A DNA stretch of 57,698 nt, taken from positions 1 through 57,698 of the forward strand of contig JAFWVV010000067.1 in the NCBI GenBank assembly GCA_017518225.1. Direction: 5' to 3'. Shown piece by piece: positions 25,950 to 34,912 of this stretch. Under the pieces are notes generated by a model. It searched no databases. It saw only the letters and a list, made by a program, of their open reading frames with translations, and was not told the origin of the DNA. The translations under genes were made by a program, and so were the position numbers. Each line of letters opens with the position of its first letter. Within the stretch, counting starts at the first letter, position 1. This DNA is from Oscillospiraceae bacterium (GTDB taxonomy: Bacteria; Bacillota; Clostridia; Oscillospirales; Oscillospiraceae).

Positions 25950-27217
25950 GCGCGCAGCCCCCGCACGAAAGCGTTCGCCTGCTCGTAGATCGTCTCCGGC
26001 GCCTCGCCCACGAAAAACTCCCCGTTTTCATAGAGAATTTTTCCGTTGACCATCGTCAGCCGCACGTTCTCCTTGGAACCGGCGTAGACGAGGTTGCCGG
26101 ACACGTTGTGGATCGGCTGCATATTCGGCCGCTGCAGATCAATGACAATGAGGTCTGCCTTTTTGCCCGGCGCAAGGTCGTCGCAGTCGTCAAGCCCCAT
26201 TGCCCGTGCGCCGCCAACACAAGCCGCGCGCAGCACCACCTCCGCCGATCCGGCGGCGGCGTCGCCGCAGACGAGCTTTTGCAGCACGCTCATCAGATAC
26301 ATCTCGCGGAACATGTCCAGCGCGTTGTTGCTCGCCGCGCCGTCCGTGCCAATGGCGAGCGACACGCCCGCCTTTTGCAGCTTTTCAATCGGCGCAACGC
26401 CGCTCGAGAGCTTCAGATTCGAGGCCGGGCAGGTGACCGCCCAGAGCCGGCGCTCGGCAAAGAGCCGGATATCCTCCTCGCTCATGTGCACGCAATGGAA
26501 GCCGCCGCCGCCATAGCGAAACAGCCCCAGCTCGTCCAGCAGACGCGGCGGCGTCAGCCCGTAGCGCGCAAGGCAGCCGTCCACCTCCGCGCGCGTCTCC
26601 GACAGGTGCGTAAAGCAGGGCGCCTGATGCTTCTCCGCCAGCGCCGCCACGTGCTCGAGGCGCGCGCGGCTCGTCGTGTACTCGCCATGGATGCCGAGCA
26701 TAAAGGACACCAGCTCATGCCGGCGGTTGTATTTCAGAAAATCCCGCTCAAGCTGCTCCACGTCGCGGTCAAAGTCGTTAAACCCGGAGCAAAGCACCGC
26801 ACGAAATCCCGCGTCGATGCAGGCGGCGCTAAAGGCGTCGTTGCGCACATACATATCAAAGCAGGCCGTGATCCCGCTGCTGAGATATTCCATCACGCCG
26901 AGCTTCGTAAAGGTATAGACCGCCTCGTCCGTAAGCCTGGCCTCGTTCGGCCAGACCTGCTCGGAGAGCCAGCGGTCGAGCGGCATATCGTCCGCCATCG
27001 AGCGCAGAAATGTCATTGCCGTGTGCGTGTGCGCGTTTTTGAAGCCCGGCATCAGCAGATCGCCCCGCAGGTCGATCTGCCGGTCAAAGGCCGGGGCGTC
27101 CGCGCGCGCCGGGCCGCAGTAGCTGATACGCGCGTCTTCGACCCAGATCTCGTCCTCCGTCACGCGCATTTGCGGCGCAAAGCGCAGCGTCTTTCCGTTG
27201 TAAAAGCGTATTCTCAT
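25946..27217 (-). CDS. mtaD: Amidohydrolase, MtaD-like 5'-methylthioadenosine/SAH deaminase
   Basis: A 423-residue amidohydrolase with 'LMPGFKNAHTHTAMTFLRSMADD' (HxH metal site), 'LGIHGEYTTS', 'FTHLSETRAEV', 'CVHMSEEDI' and 'LAIGTDGAASNN' as the metal and substrate motifs. This is the TrzF/MtaD subgroup that deaminates methylthioadenosine and S-adenosylhomocysteine; other purine analogues are possible. The start at 27217 has GGAGGG eight bases upstream. It follows gatD and overlaps the PHP gene; both products process adenosine-type compounds, so a salvage role in common is an inference. Confidence 0.88.
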   Translation of the reverse strand: MRIRFYNGKTLRFAPQMRVTEDEIWVEDARISYCGPARADAPAFDRQIDLRGDLLMPGFKNAHTHTAMTFLRSMADDMPLDRWLSEQVWPNEARLTDEAVYTFTKLGVMEYLSSGITACFDMYVRNDAFSAACIDAGFRAVLCSGFNDFDRDVEQLERDFLKYNRRHELVSFMLGIHGEYTTSRARLEHVAALAEKHQAPCFTHLSETRAEVDGCLARYGLTPPRLLDELGLFRYGGGGFHCVHMSEEDIRLFAERRLWAVTCPASNLKLSSGVAPIEKLQKAGVSLAIGTDGAASNNALDMFREMYLMSVLQKLVCGDAAAGSAEVVLRAACVGGARAMGLDDCDDLAPGKKADLIVIDLQRPNMQPIHNVSGNLVYAGSKENVRLTMVNGKILYENGEFFVGEAPETIYEQANAFVRGLRA

Positions 27218-27233
27218 TCCGTATCCCTCCATC

Positions 27234-27254
27234 CCGAACTCCGAATTTCGAATC
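27234..27254 (-). repeat. Three heptamers between gatD and the mtaD-like gene
   Basis: Read leftward: GATTCGA, AATTCGG, AGTTCGG, just before the GGAGGG ribosome site and overlapping the gatD stop codon. It matches the arrays at 14477 and 20616. Confidence 0.6.
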
Positions 27255-27978
27255 AGATTTTTCGGAACATTTCGTCGTGCGCGGCCAGCTCTTCCCTGTC
27301 GTCAAGCGGCGCAAGCGTACCGTCGCCGTATTTTCTGGCGAGCGCGAGCGATAAGAGGTGATCGGCAAAGGCCGGATTTTTCGGCAGCAGCGGCCCGTGG
27401 CTGTAGCTGCCGAAGACGTTTTTATAGTGCACGCCCTCGCTGCCGTCCTCGCCGTTGTTGCCGAAGCCGGCCAGCACCCTGCCCAGCGGCTGTACGCCGC
27501 TGCCCAGCCGGGTTTTGCCGCTGTGGTTTTCAAAGCCGACGATCTCGCTGCCCCCGGCGGCCTCCGTGCAGCGGAACTTGTAGTTTCCGATCATGCGCGT
27601 CTGGCTGCCGACGGTATAAAAGTCCAGCGCGCCGATGAAGTCGCAGCGCTGTCCGTCAAAGGTCTCGTAGTAGGCGCCGAGCATCTGATAGCCGCCGCAG
27701 ATCGTCAAAAAGGGTACGCCGTCCTCGATCGCGGCGCGGATCTCCCGGTCGCGTCCACGGTGCAGATCCTCCAGCAGCACCTGCTGCTCAAAGTCCTGTC
27801 CGCCGCCGATAAAGACCAGATCCGCTCCGGCGAGCGAGGCGCTTGCGCCGATCGGCGCGCGATGGACCTTCGCCTCGATCCCGCGCCAGCGCAGCCGCCG
27901 CGTCCAGGTGATGATGTTGCCGCCGTCGCCGTAGAGGTTCAGCACGTCGGGATACAGATGAAAAATGTTCAGTTCCAT
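27253..27978 (-). CDS. gatD: Lipid II isoglutaminyl synthase, glutaminase subunit GatD
   Basis: A 241-residue CobB/CobQ-like glutamine amidotransferase: 'NIFHLYPDVLNLYGDGGNI' at the N-terminus, nucleophile motif 'TICGGYQMLG' with the catalytic cysteine and the His-bearing 'YSHGPLLPKNP' near the C-terminus. GatD releases ammonia that MurT uses to amidate the alpha-carboxyl of D-Glu in lipid II, a step typical of Gram-positive cell walls. The start at 27978 is chosen because of GAGGAA upstream and the family-like N-terminus. Its frame begins 19 bases after the murT stop. Confidence 0.93.
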   Translation of the reverse strand: MELNIFHLYPDVLNLYGDGGNIITWTRRLRWRGIEAKVHRAPIGASASLAGADLVFIGGGQDFEQQVLLEDLHRGRDREIRAAIEDGVPFLTICGGYQMLGAYYETFDGQRCDFIGALDFYTVGSQTRMIGNYKFRCTEAAGGSEIVGFENHSGKTRLGSGVQPLGRVLAGFGNNGEDGSEGVHYKNVFGSYSHGPLLPKNPAFADHLLSLALARKYGDGTLAPLDDREELAAHDEMFRKI

Positions 27979-27997
27979 ACGCGGTTCCTCCTCGGTT

Positions 27998-29380
27998 CTA
28001 TTCCCAAAAATCCGCGCCGCCGACATGGCGGATGACCACCTGCCGCAGCTCCAGCAGCGCCGTGTAGGTCGGCATCAAGAACACCGGAACGTCCTCGTTT
28101 TCCAGCTCGCGCACCAGCGCTTCATAGTCGCGCTGTTCGCTGACGCGCTCACCGGGCACCCCGGCGTATTTCATGCGCACGCGCATATCCGCCGCACGGT
28201 CGCCAGAGACGATCACCCGGCGCAGCCGGCTGCCCAGCCGCCCGAGGATTTCAAAATCCGCGTCCCAGATCCAGGATACGTCCGTGCCGTCCGCCGCGCG
28301 GTCGTTCAGACAGACCGCCAGCGTAAAGGGCTCCTTTAGACCCGCCAGAAACTCCAGCACCTGCGTGCAGCCGGCGGGATTTTTCACCAGAGTCATGCGG
28401 CTGCCGGCATGTCCGAGCGCGAAGCGCTCCATACGCCCAAAACCGCACTGAAAGCGCCCCAGCGCCTCGATGGCGGTTTTGGCCGGAAGCCCCATCGCCG
28501 TCACGGCGGCCAGCGCCCCGGCGGCGTTGTAGACGTTGTAGAGCGCGGGCAGGTTGACCTGCACGAGCTCGCGCCTGCCGTCGATCTCCATCAGCACCGT
28601 GCTGCCGTCGGCGCGCTGTTCCACGACGTCCGTCACGGCGATCGAGGGGCTCTGCCGCCGGTAGCCGCAGCGCGGGCAGTGGAAGCCTCCGAGATGCCCG
28701 TAGGTGATGTAGTCGTATTCGTATTCGCTCTTGCAGCGGATGCAGTGGGTGGCGTCGGAAATCGCCGGGGCGCTTCGGCTCGGCGTCGCGCCGGGCTCCA
28801 CCCCATACCAGACGATGTCGTTCGGCAGCACGTCTGCCAGCGAGGCGGTCAACGAGCAGTCGGCGTTGAGGCAGACGCGCGCCTCCGGCGCGCCGGAGAG
28901 CGCGATACGGATATTCTCCAGCGTGTGCGTCACTTCGCCGTAGCGGTCGAGCTGGTCACGAAACAGGTTTGTCACCAGCACCACCTGCGGCCCCAGCTGC
29001 GGAAACACAGCCTTCGCTGCCGCCTCGTCACACTCAATCACCGCGTATTTGGCCTTCGGCCGACCGCGCCAGTCGGCATTCATGATAAACTCCGTCGTGA
29101 TACCGGAGATCAGATTGGCCCCGGAGCGATTGGCAAAAAGCGTAAGCCCCGCCTCACGAAAAGCCTCCTCCACCATGCGCGCGCTGCTGGTTTTTCCATT
29201 GGTGCCTGTGATTGCCAGACTCTTGACCGGCGCCGCCAAAAGACTTAACAGCTCCGGACACAGCTTCAGCGCCAGGCGCCCCGGCATATCGGTGCCGCCG
29301 CGGTGCAGCAGGCGCGAGACGGCGCGTACCAGCCGCCCCAGCAGCAGCGCGAGGATCATTTTGCATTGTTTCATTACCAT
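27998..29380 (-). CDS. murT: Lipid II isoglutaminyl synthase, Mur-ligase subunit MurT
   Basis: A 460-residue Mur-ligase homologue: ATP loop 'ITGTNGKTSSARM' (~58-70), 'CDEAA' and 'VVLVTNLFRDQLDRYGE', then a four-cysteine zinc site (CIRC ... CPRC, ~212-238) inserted in the middle domain as in characterised MurT, and a DUF1727-type C-terminal domain ('MTLVKNPAGCTQVL'). With GatD it amidates D-Glu of lipid II. The start may be the ATG at 29380 or the one at 29374; neither has a strong ribosome site. Confidence 0.94.
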   Translation of the reverse strand: MVMKQCKMILALLLGRLVRAVSRLLHRGGTDMPGRLALKLCPELLSLLAAPVKSLAITGTNGKTSSARMVEEAFREAGLTLFANRSGANLISGITTEFIMNADWRGRPKAKYAVIECDEAAAKAVFPQLGPQVVLVTNLFRDQLDRYGEVTHTLENIRIALSGAPEARVCLNADCSLTASLADVLPNDIVWYGVEPGATPSRSAPAISDATHCIRCKSEYEYDYITYGHLGGFHCPRCGYRRQSPSIAVTDVVEQRADGSTVLMEIDGRRELVQVNLPALYNVYNAAGALAAVTAMGLPAKTAIEALGRFQCGFGRMERFALGHAGSRMTLVKNPAGCTQVLEFLAGLKEPFTLAVCLNDRAADGTDVSWIWDADFEILGRLGSRLRRVIVSGDRAADMRVRMKYAGVPGERVSEQRDYEALVRELENEDVPVFLMPTYTALLELRQVVIRHVGGADFWE

Positions 29381-29429
29381 GCCCCCAGAATACAGCTTCC
29401 TGTCAGTATATGCTTGTGAATGGTATGAT

Positions 29430-29458
29430 AGTATATCACATATTCATGGCGCAGGCAA
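29430..29458 (-). promoter_or_regulatory. murT operon promoter
   Basis: Read leftward: TTGCCT (29453-29458), 17-bp spacer, TATACT (29430-29435). Confidence 0.65.
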
Positions 29459-29522
29459 GAAAGGATCCGGCGTTCATGCGGCGTTGCGTCCCTTCTCTGC
29501 CCTTGTCTGTGCAAAAAAGCTC

Positions 29523-29551
29523 TTGTCACCGGGCAAAAAACACGATATAAT
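29523..29551 (+). promoter_or_regulatory. Promoter of the E2-fold gene
   Basis: TTGTCA (29523-29528), 17-bp spacer, TATAAT (29546-29551); close to consensus. GGGAGG follows seven bases before the ATG at 29596. Confidence 0.75.
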
Positions 29552-29595
29552 GACATGATTTCAGTAATCACTTTATATTTCCGGGAGGTTTTTCT

Positions 29596-30474
29596 ATGAG
29601 CGAAAATCGACGCCGCCCCGGCGACAGAAAAGACGGGCGTCTGCTTCGTACGCTGCCCGCCTTCAACAAATTTGTCCCCTATATCATGCCCCAGCGCAAC
29701 GACCGCTTCGTCCACTACGAGGAGCCCTTTGAGGTCAGCCGCGTGGATCGCCGCCTGCGTGCGCTGCGCACCGAGGGCTACAAGGGCATCGGCATTTTGC
29801 ACTTTATGATCGCCTGTTATATCCGCGCCGTCGCCATGCTGCCGGGCATCAACCGCTTCGTAGCCGGACGCAAGATCTACGCGCACAACAGCATCGAGGT
29901 CGTCATGACCGTCAAGCGCGAGCTGAGCGTGGACGCCACCGAAACGACCATCAAGGTGCGTTTTCTGCCGACCGATACCATCTTCGACGTCTATCGCAAG
30001 ATGAACGAGAAGATCGATGAGATCAAAACGAGCGACGAAAACAACAACACCGAAGCCGTCGCCGAGCTTTTGGCCGGGCTGCCCCGCTTCCTTTTGCGCA
30101 TAGCCATCGGGCTGATTCGTATCGCTGATTATTTTGGCTGGCTACCCGAGAGCCTGACCGATGCAAGCCCCTTCCACGGCTCTATGATCATCACCGATCT
30201 CGGCTCGCTGCGCATCGGCCCGGTGTACCACCACATCTACAATTTCGGTACGCTTCCGGTATTTATCGCCTTTGGCGCCAAACGCCACGCCTATGAGATC
30301 GACCGGCACGGCAAGGTTGTCGACAACAAATACGTTGACGCCAAGTTTGTGCTGGATGAGGGCATTGTGGACGGGCACTACTACGCCCAGCTTTTGCGGG
30401 CCTTCCGCTATCTCTTCGAGCACCCGGAGGTCGTCGAAACCCCGCCCACCAAGGTGGTCGAGGATATCCGCTGA
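29596..30474 (+). CDS. E2/CAT-fold acyltransferase-like protein lacking the catalytic His
   Basis: A 292-residue protein that resembles only the catalytic domain of 2-oxoacid dehydrogenase E2 subunits: 'GILHFMIACYIRAVAMLPGINRF' and a C-terminal 'DGHYYAQLLRAFRYLFEHPE' (E2: DGxxxAxFLxxFxxLLExP). There is no lipoyl or subunit-binding domain. The E2/CAT active-site motif DHRxxDG reads 'DEGIVDG' at 254-260, so the catalytic histidine is Glu. It is a free-standing gene under a strong promoter, not next to E1/E3 genes. A non-catalytic or altered acyl-CoA-binding role is an inference. Confidence 0.75.
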   Translation: MSENRRRPGDRKDGRLLRTLPAFNKFVPYIMPQRNDRFVHYEEPFEVSRVDRRLRALRTEGYKGIGILHFMIACYIRAVAMLPGINRFVAGRKIYAHNSIEVVMTVKRELSVDATETTIKVRFLPTDTIFDVYRKMNEKIDEIKTSDENNNTEAVAELLAGLPRFLLRIAIGLIRIADYFGWLPESLTDASPFHGSMIITDLGSLRIGPVYHHIYNFGTLPVFIAFGAKRHAYEIDRHGKVVDNKYVDAKFVLDEGIVDGHYYAQLLRAFRYLFEHPEVVETPPTKVVEDIR

Positions 30475-30500
30475 CGGTCGTTTCCGTTCATTGAAACAAA

Positions 30501-30641
30501 GGGCGTGTTGCAAAATGCGCTTTTGGGGCTAAAGTCACAAAAGAATATCTCAATAAAGTTACTGGGAACCGCCGATTTTGGCGGTTCCCAGTAACTTTTC
30601 TCGCAAATACTTTTTTAAAATTTATATTTTGCAACACGCCC
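30501..30641. mobile_element. 141-bp MITE, copy 1
   Basis: Terminal inverted repeats GGGCGTGTTGCAAAAT (30501-30516) and its complement (30626-30641) flank a 141-bp non-coding element with a perfect 19-bp-arm central hairpin (30555-30573 / 30580-30598). It differs from copy 2 (44002-44142) at a single base. It lies after the E2-fold gene and next to the ABC ATPase stop, and may also act as a terminator. No target-site duplication is evident from the flanks. Confidence 0.85.
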
Positions 30642-30662
30642 TTTTTATCTGCGTGCGCTCTG

Positions 30663-31352
30663 TTATCCTTCGCGATGGATGATTTCCGTGATTTCTCCCT
30701 GGTGGATCCGGATCTGCTCCTGTGCCTGCTCAGCAACGTCCATATCGTGCGTCACCAGGATCAGGGTCTGTCCCAAATCCGCCACCGTCTCCTTCAGCAG
30801 CCGCAGTGTCTGCCGGCTGGTGTTTGGATCCAGATTTCCGGTGGGCTCGTCCGCAAGGACGATCGCCGGCTTTGCCGCCAGCGCTCTGGCGATGGCAACG
30901 CGCTGCTGCTCGCCGCCGGACATCTGGGACGGATACTTGTTTTTCAGTCCGTCGATCTCCAACAGCTGCACCACGCGCTGCAGATAGCCTTCGTCCGCAT
31001 CCCTGCCATCCAGATGCAGCGGCATCAGGATATTCTCCCACGCCGTGTGCTCCTGCAGAAGATTGTAAGCCTGGAACACAAAGCCGATCTGTCTTCTCCG
31101 AAAACGGGCAAGCTCCCTGCGGGAGCGTGCGAACACATCCTCTCCCGCGCAGAGGATCTTGCCTCCCGTAGGTGTGTCCAGCGCGCCCAGCAGATGCAGC
31201 AGCGTGGATTTTCCGCAGCCGCTTTTGCCGATAATCGCGTAGTATCTGCCTTTGACAAAACACAGATTGACGCCGCGCAGTGCGTCCATCGCCTGCGGCG
31301 TCCCGGGATTATAGGTTTTCCATAGATCGATGGTCTGAAGAATATTTTCCAT
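30663..31352 (-). CDS. ABC transporter ATPase, MacB/LolD-type
   Basis: A 229-residue ATPase: Walker A 'GKSGCGKST' (~44), Q-loop, signature 'MSGGEQQRVAIARAL', Walker B 'IVLADEPTGNLD' and H-loop 'ILVTHDMDVAE'. The 'DEPTGNLD' form is typical of LolD/MacB/FtsE-type exporters working with FtsX-like permeases, which matches the upstream gene. The start at 31352 follows AGGAG inside the permease 3' end; the permease stop is five bases upstream. Substrate unknown. Confidence 0.93.
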   Translation of the reverse strand: MENILQTIDLWKTYNPGTPQAMDALRGVNLCFVKGRYYAIIGKSGCGKSTLLHLLGALDTPTGGKILCAGEDVFARSRRELARFRRRQIGFVFQAYNLLQEHTAWENILMPLHLDGRDADEGYLQRVVQLLEIDGLKNKYPSQMSGGEQQRVAIARALAAKPAIVLADEPTGNLDPNTSRQTLRLLKETVADLGQTLILVTHDMDVAEQAQEQIRIHQGEITEIIHREG

Positions 31353-31357
31353 AGTCG

Positions 31358-34300
31358 TCAACTCCTGATGTTCTGGATGGGCTGCTGCCGGTTGATCTGA
31401 AGCACCGGCAGGGTCTGGATCAGCGAAAAGATCACAATAAACGCCGCGCAAATGCTCGCGTGGACAAGCCAGGGATACTGATGCAGGTTTTCCATCAGCG
31501 TCTGCCAAAAGCCGCCGCCCCATGCGGCGACCAGCAGCTGCAGAAACGCGAAGATGAGATTTGCCGCCAGACAAGCTGCCGCCGAGATTCCCAGCGACCG
31601 CCACAGCTCGCCGCCAAAGAACTGCCCCGCCGAAACGCCAAGCGCCTGCAGCGTTCCGTATCGATAGCGGTCCTGCTCTATCGCCATACCTGCCGCAGAG
31701 AATAAAAGCGTCGAAATCACCAGCGACATCTCAATCCCCAGCAGCAAAAACAGCATACCTCTGCGCTGGGCGGTGGTCTTCTCCCGCTCCTTCTGCATCC
31801 GATAGTTGAGAAAATCGAGTCCATATTCCTCTGCCAGATCCGAAGCCGCGGTGTCCTGCGCAATCGGATCGGCTTGCTGATCGTTCATCACAACAAAGCG
31901 TGTCAGGCCGTAGCAATCCGGGTAGAAGATCTTTGCCATCAGCCGATGACCGCGCGCCTGATCGCCCGTCATGCGGGTGTTTGCGGAGGGATAGAGCGTC
32001 TGCACCAGCGCATCTCCTGAGATGACCACATGGCTGGCCCGGTCACGAAAGAGCGGCCACAGCGGCTCGTCCAGCACGCTGATCACCGCCTCAACGGCGA
32101 GTTTCCGTTCCACGCACTTTTCCCACAGCATCTCGCCAGATATGTTCTGACTGAACGCCGTCAGCTTTACGCTGTCTCCAGCTCTGATTGCCCGATCCTC
32201 CTGTCCGGCGGCCGCAAAAATGCGTTCATAGCTCAAATCCAGAAGATAGCCGGCTTTTTCATCTTCCCGCAAAAGGCGCAGAGACTCCTCATCCGCCTGC
32301 CGTGCACGCACGCCGCTACCCTCCGGTACATAGTGCGGCACCAGCAGGATACAGCTCTCGCCGGAAAGCAGTGAAGCGCGATCCGCCGCGCCCTCCGGAA
32401 CCGCGGCAAAGAGCCGTTCCCACAGGGGGCTGTCCTCCTCCAAGCCGATCACGCGCACCGAGAATCCCGTCTCTTCTTCTCCAAGCGCCCGGAACATTCC
32501 CGCCGCCTGCGGTGTCTGCTGCAGGGCGCGAAGAATCGGGCTGGTTTCCAGGTAAGCGTCGACGTTGAGCCAGACATTCGGCGCCTCCCATACAGAGACC
32601 AGCGAGGCGCCCTCCCGCAGGGGAGCCGCCGTTTCCAAAAGCGTGTTGTGGTACCGTTTGCTCATCCCATAGGGTGCAACCAGCTCGTAGTCCGGCATTC
32701 CGGCGTCCGTCACCGTACGACGATAGGTTTTGAAGGCGTTATGGCAGAGGAAAACCGTCAGCAGGCCGCTCAATGCCAAAAGGCAGGCAAGCAAAAACTG
32801 CAAAGCGGTCCTGCCGCGGTTTGCGCGCATCTGGCGCAGCAACAGGCGCATATAGCTTTGTCTGCGAAGCTTTTTCGGCGGACGCAGGCGAAGAATGCTC
32901 CTGCCGATCTGCTCGCGGCCCGTCAGCGGCGCGCGAAGCACCAGAAGCATCGGGATAAAGGCGCTGATCATCACAGCGGCAAAGCAGCAAGCTACGCCCC
33001 GGATGAGATAGTACCAGCGGACTGTAAAGACGCTGATCACACGGTCTGTGATCCACCACGCAAGGGCATAGCCCAGCCCAAAGCCCAGTACGCAGGATGC
33101 CGTCAGCAGCAAAAAGACCTCCAGGCAGAGCATCCGCAAAACCTGCCCGTCCGACGCGCCAATGGACATCAGCGTCGTCAACCGCATTCTGCGGCGGCGA
33201 AGCTGTACCCAGAACACCTGGAACGAGGATACCGCTGCAACGCCGATGAGGATACCGCTGCATAAAAGCTGCACGGAGCTCTCCGCCCCGTTGGCGGGCG
33301 GATAAGAATACTGATTGATCCGCAGCGCATAGCCGCCGCCCTCCAGGTCCGAAAGCGTCAGCATGCTCGGCTGCATTGGCTGCAAAATATCGTCAAATTC
33401 CTCCCAGCGGGACGGTACGCGTGGGTCGCCGCTCAGCCTCCGCCAGTCTCCTAACTCATCCTGCAGATAGTAGTCCGCGCCGCTGCAGAAAAGCTGCAGC
33501 GTTTTTTCCTTTCCACTCGCCGGATCCCGCCCGATCAAAAAGCCTTCTTGGACCTCCTCATAACCCGCGTGAAAGCCTTCCATCCGGAAATACGGCTCTT
33601 GCAGCCGTGAGAACACCGGTAAAACCCGTGCGCCCAATTCTTCCGCAAGCTGTGCTTCGTCGCGCATCAGCAAAATACTCGTGGGCGCAAAGCGCGGCGC
33701 GCCCTCGTAATAATCCTGCTCAGCGCGACGCAGCGCCGCCAACTGCGCGTCTGCCGCCGCCGGCGAGACAAAGGCGTCAGGCATCGAATAGCCCCTGGCA
33801 TCCCAGTGGTCGGCATAAGGGGCGATATATCCCACAACGGTATATGTCTTATAGAGGACTGTCTGTCCCGTCTGGGACTGTTCGATACATTTGCCCCTGT
33901 ATTTTTCTGAATAGCCCCAGCCGTTCAACGTGATCTGGGTGCTCATGTTTTTGACATTGATGAGAAAGCCCCCGTAAGAATACAGGCCGCCGGGATATGC
34001 AGTGACCCTGCTGATGGCAAGAGGCATTGTATAATAGTCGCTTCCCATGAAGCTCATCGCCCAGACATACAGCAAGTCGTCCTCGCGCTCGGCAAGCATC
34101 CGGTCCAGATCGTACTCCGGCGGGAAAACCATCGTCCCTCCGTCGTTGAAGGACAAGGCGTTGTTTTCCTCGTCATAAAAAGCTTGGACATCAGCATAAA
34201 ACGCATCCTTCCACTCAAACGCCCGCTCCGTGTCTTCGGCATCGCTTTCGCGCAGAGACGCCAGCACCAGCTCGCGAAGATCCGTTCTCCATTGGTTCCC

Positions 34301-34747
34301 GCCGCCGCGCATATAATCATAGAGATAGACCATCTCCACAGTTTCTCCCAGCATCGGCTCCTGCTTTGTCCGCCCGCGTACCAGCACGATCTCATCCTCT
34401 GTCTGCGGCAGTCGCCCCTCTTCCAGCCGAAAGCTGCCGAGAGAGAACGCCGCCTCGTCCATCGAGCCGACCCACTTCTGCTCCTTCGTGCTGCCGACCA
34501 ACCGGATCTCACCGCATTCCGCCATCGGAGAGAATTGCTCCCTCGCGTTTTCTCCGGCAGCGTAATACATCATCTGCCAGTTTCCGTGCAGCGCCTGCCG
34601 CTGCTGCTGTGCCGATTCGGAAAAAGACGCCAGAAGGATCGAAGAAAGCGTCAAAAACAAAAAAGACAGGAGCAACACACCGCCTAAAACAGCGGTGTCC
34701 CGTTTCCTGCCGCGCAGGCCCTCCAGCACCAAACGCACGATTCTCAT
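31358..34747 (-). CDS. Large ABC transporter permease with two FtsX domains
   Basis: An 1129-residue protein. An N-terminal membrane helix (~19-40), a ~420-residue extracellular region, a first FtsX-type TM cluster (~500-620), a long second extracellular domain and a second FtsX cluster (~1005-1120) fit the long 'FtsX-like permease' class. Such pairs with MacB-type ATPases export or sense peptides, often antimicrobial peptides, but no two-component system or sensor gene is adjacent. The start at 34747 has GAGAGG upstream and gives a family-like 'MRIVRLVLEGLRGRKRD'. Confidence 0.88.
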   Translation of the reverse strand: MRIVRLVLEGLRGRKRDTAVLGGVLLLSFLFLTLSSILLASFSESAQQQRQALHGNWQMMYYAAGENAREQFSPMAECGEIRLVGSTKEQKWVGSMDEAAFSLGSFRLEEGRLPQTEDEIVLVRGRTKQEPMLGETVEMVYLYDYMRGGGNQWRTDLRELVLASLRESDAEDTERAFEWKDAFYADVQAFYDEENNALSFNDGGTMVFPPEYDLDRMLAEREDDLLYVWAMSFMGSDYYTMPLAISRVTAYPGGLYSYGGFLINVKNMSTQITLNGWGYSEKYRGKCIEQSQTGQTVLYKTYTVVGYIAPYADHWDARGYSMPDAFVSPAAADAQLAALRRAEQDYYEGAPRFAPTSILLMRDEAQLAEELGARVLPVFSRLQEPYFRMEGFHAGYEEVQEGFLIGRDPASGKEKTLQLFCSGADYYLQDELGDWRRLSGDPRVPSRWEEFDDILQPMQPSMLTLSDLEGGGYALRINQYSYPPANGAESSVQLLCSGILIGVAAVSSFQVFWVQLRRRRMRLTTLMSIGASDGQVLRMLCLEVFLLLTASCVLGFGLGYALAWWITDRVISVFTVRWYYLIRGVACCFAAVMISAFIPMLLVLRAPLTGREQIGRSILRLRPPKKLRRQSYMRLLLRQMRANRGRTALQFLLACLLALSGLLTVFLCHNAFKTYRRTVTDAGMPDYELVAPYGMSKRYHNTLLETAAPLREGASLVSVWEAPNVWLNVDAYLETSPILRALQQTPQAAGMFRALGEEETGFSVRVIGLEEDSPLWERLFAAVPEGAADRASLLSGESCILLVPHYVPEGSGVRARQADEESLRLLREDEKAGYLLDLSYERIFAAAGQEDRAIRAGDSVKLTAFSQNISGEMLWEKCVERKLAVEAVISVLDEPLWPLFRDRASHVVISGDALVQTLYPSANTRMTGDQARGHRLMAKIFYPDCYGLTRFVVMNDQQADPIAQDTAASDLAEEYGLDFLNYRMQKEREKTTAQRRGMLFLLLGIEMSLVISTLLFSAAGMAIEQDRYRYGTLQALGVSAGQFFGGELWRSLGISAAACLAANLIFAFLQLLVAAWGGGFWQTLMENLHQYPWLVHASICAAFIVIFSLIQTLPVLQINRQQPIQNIRS

Positions 34748-34858
34748 AGGCTTCCTCTCTTTTTTCCTCGTTTTGGCGCAGTGGCCACGTTTTATAAAAT
34801 CACAAAACAGAAAAAATAGCAAGAAAAACCCTTTGTTTCCCGGGCCAAAAAAGCACTT

Positions 34859-34894
34859 GGCCGGAGGGGGTGACCTGTGTCACGCCCTCCGGCC
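34859..34894 (-). terminator. murC terminator
   Basis: Arms GGCCGGAGGG / CCCTCCGGCC (34859-34894), followed leftward by AAGTGCTTTTTT, 18 bp after the murC stop. Confidence 0.8.
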
Positions 34895-34912
34895 ATATCT
34901 TTCTGCTTGCGC

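Noticed and set aside
30488-30736. Identical short leftward frames in both MITE copies
   Set aside because: They arise from the repeat itself, have no ribosome site, and cross the terminal inverted repeats.
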